In this document: piece after piece, positions 62,877 through 64,000 of the stretch
Numbering within the stretch: position 1 is the stretch's first letter
Layout: each line of letters opens with the position of its first letter
Source: Pelecanus crispus
Taxonomy: Eukaryota > Chordata > Aves > Pelecaniformes > Pelecanidae
Length of the DNA stretch: 64,000 nucleotides
NCBI RefSeq assembly: GCF_030463565.1
Contig: NC_134676.1
Location: 30,257,228 to 30,321,227 of the forward strand
Direction of reading: 5' to 3'
Notes under the pieces: model-generated
Told to the model about the DNA's origin: nothing
Database searches by the model: none
The model's input: the letters and a program-made list of their open reading frames with translations, nothing else
Made by a program: the position numbers and the translations under genes

Positions 62877-64000
62877 CTAGACAAAATTTAAAACAATTGG
62901 ATTAATCATGTTCAAATGACATTTAAATTCAAAACCAATTCAGCTGAGGTGTATTTTTCAACAAGGTATTGAGGAAGACGGCATCTAGAATTTTTCTATA
63001 AAATGATGGTGACAAAATACATTTATACATTCATCATTTCAGAAGCTTATTTCTTTTATGAAAACTCTTCTCTTTTAATGAATTTTATGACTAGAATGCT
63101 AAATAGTTGGAAAATGTATTACAGTATTTATTTTTAATTACTTTTCAGATTTATGAAGAAGTAAAAAAAGTCACCATGACATATAGTAACCATGGAAAAA
63201 TGTATCTGAAAAAATGAAAGTACAGTAATTTTTCTAATGAGGGTGATGTTGACTGTTAAAGATGAGTTAGGCTTGCAGGATTTCATATCTATTAACTGCA
63301 TACTCCTTTTCTCTGAAAGATTTGTCAAACTGTACTTTTATAGTAAAAATTCATGGGAAGTTTAGCAAGATAAAGCCTTACTTTCATCAGTAATTTAGGC
63401 AGAGCAACAGACTTTACACTGAAGCAGCAAAGGTTCAAATACAAGCTATTTTCTGCTCCCTATGCCATGGAGGCAGCAATCTCCAGGAGAGAAGCATCAC
63501 AGACACCTGGAAGCAGCAAAACTTTAAACTGGTGCTGTGATGTTAGTAAGAGCTCATCTCTTACACCTGACATCTCTGGGAAGATTAAAGAGTCTTGTGC
63601 ATTCCTTCATCAGCTCTAAATGTACCTGGAATATAATTTTAAAATTTGGTTTTAAAGACACAAGAATACCAAATGAAAGGGGAATTAATTGTCATGGGAA
63701 ATATATAAATTAAAAAAAACCGGGCCCCTAATATTACTTGACTTGAAAAACAAAACTAGATTATTGCATACCATCTGTCACCTTAAGAAAAAAAAAGAAG
63801 AAAAAACCCTATTTCCTGATTGTGCACAATCTAAGCAGAGCATAACAGGACAACTGGGAGGGAACCTCTCCTCTGACCTTTTCTTTGAAATCCACTGTGT
63901 ATTGATTCTATTGAATTTAATGTTGTCAAATTTGTTGCCCTGAAAAGGACAATGCCAGTAGCACAGATGTCAAGTCCTGCAAGTAGAAAACTGTCACTTC
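62877..64000 (-). other. CBWD1: ZNG1 intron (partial), runs off the right edge
   Basis: AT-rich intron. I looked for the upstream SKYGLK exon and did not find it, so the 5' half of the gene lies beyond 64000. Confidence 0.75.

Overview
This window looks like bird nuclear DNA. It is AT-rich, its coding exons are small and split by canonical GT-AG introns, there is one CpG-island promoter, and it carries several CR1 LINE retrotransposons. The CR1 copies have the bird-type 3' end, with a GGTTGGAAAAGACC or AAAGGTCCCTTCCAACC block followed by ATTCTATG-like tail repeats. There is no operon, CRISPR array or other bacterial feature, and I see no convincing RNA gene.

Two protein-coding genes lie head to tail on the minus strand, and each is cut by a window edge. 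PGM5 (phosphoglucomutase-like protein 5, aciculin) occupies about 1-17.5 kb. Its start codon and first five coding exons (296 codons) are present, and the rest lies beyond the left edge. Its promoter is a strong CpG island at about 16.9-18.3 kb. ZNG1 (formerly CBWD1, a CobW/G3E-family zinc metallochaperone GTPase) occupies about 40.6-64 kb. Its nine 3'-terminal coding exons (208 codons plus stop) are present, and the 5' exons with the P-loop and zinc motif lie beyond the right edge. ZNG1-PGM5 adjacency in this orientation is as I recall it for mammals (mouse chr19, human 9q). Birds carry this block on the Z chromosome as far as I recall, so a Z-linked locus is an inference.

The 23 kb between the genes holds no recognisable host gene. 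It holds two plus-strand CR1 3' ends (27.2 and 30.0-31.1 kb), a decayed endogenous retrovirus with RT and Env remnants and a probable 3' LTR (31.5-33.85 kb), a short LTR piece (36.2 kb), and an unusual CR1 whose 3' terminus is duplicated in inverted orientation (37.1-37.56 kb).

The ZNG1 introns carry five CR1 insertions, all in the sense orientation of the gene. One at 58.2-60.1 kb keeps an uninterrupted 569-codon reverse-transcriptase frame with its catalytic aspartates. Next to another (44.5-46.4 kb) lies a non-CR1 inverted duplication of about 215 bp (46.41-46.63 / 47.17-47.38 kb). I found no convincing new biological system; the most notable items are the two inverted duplications, the open CR1 ORF, the altered ZNG1 C-terminus and weak splice site, and the lack of FOXD4 between the two genes.
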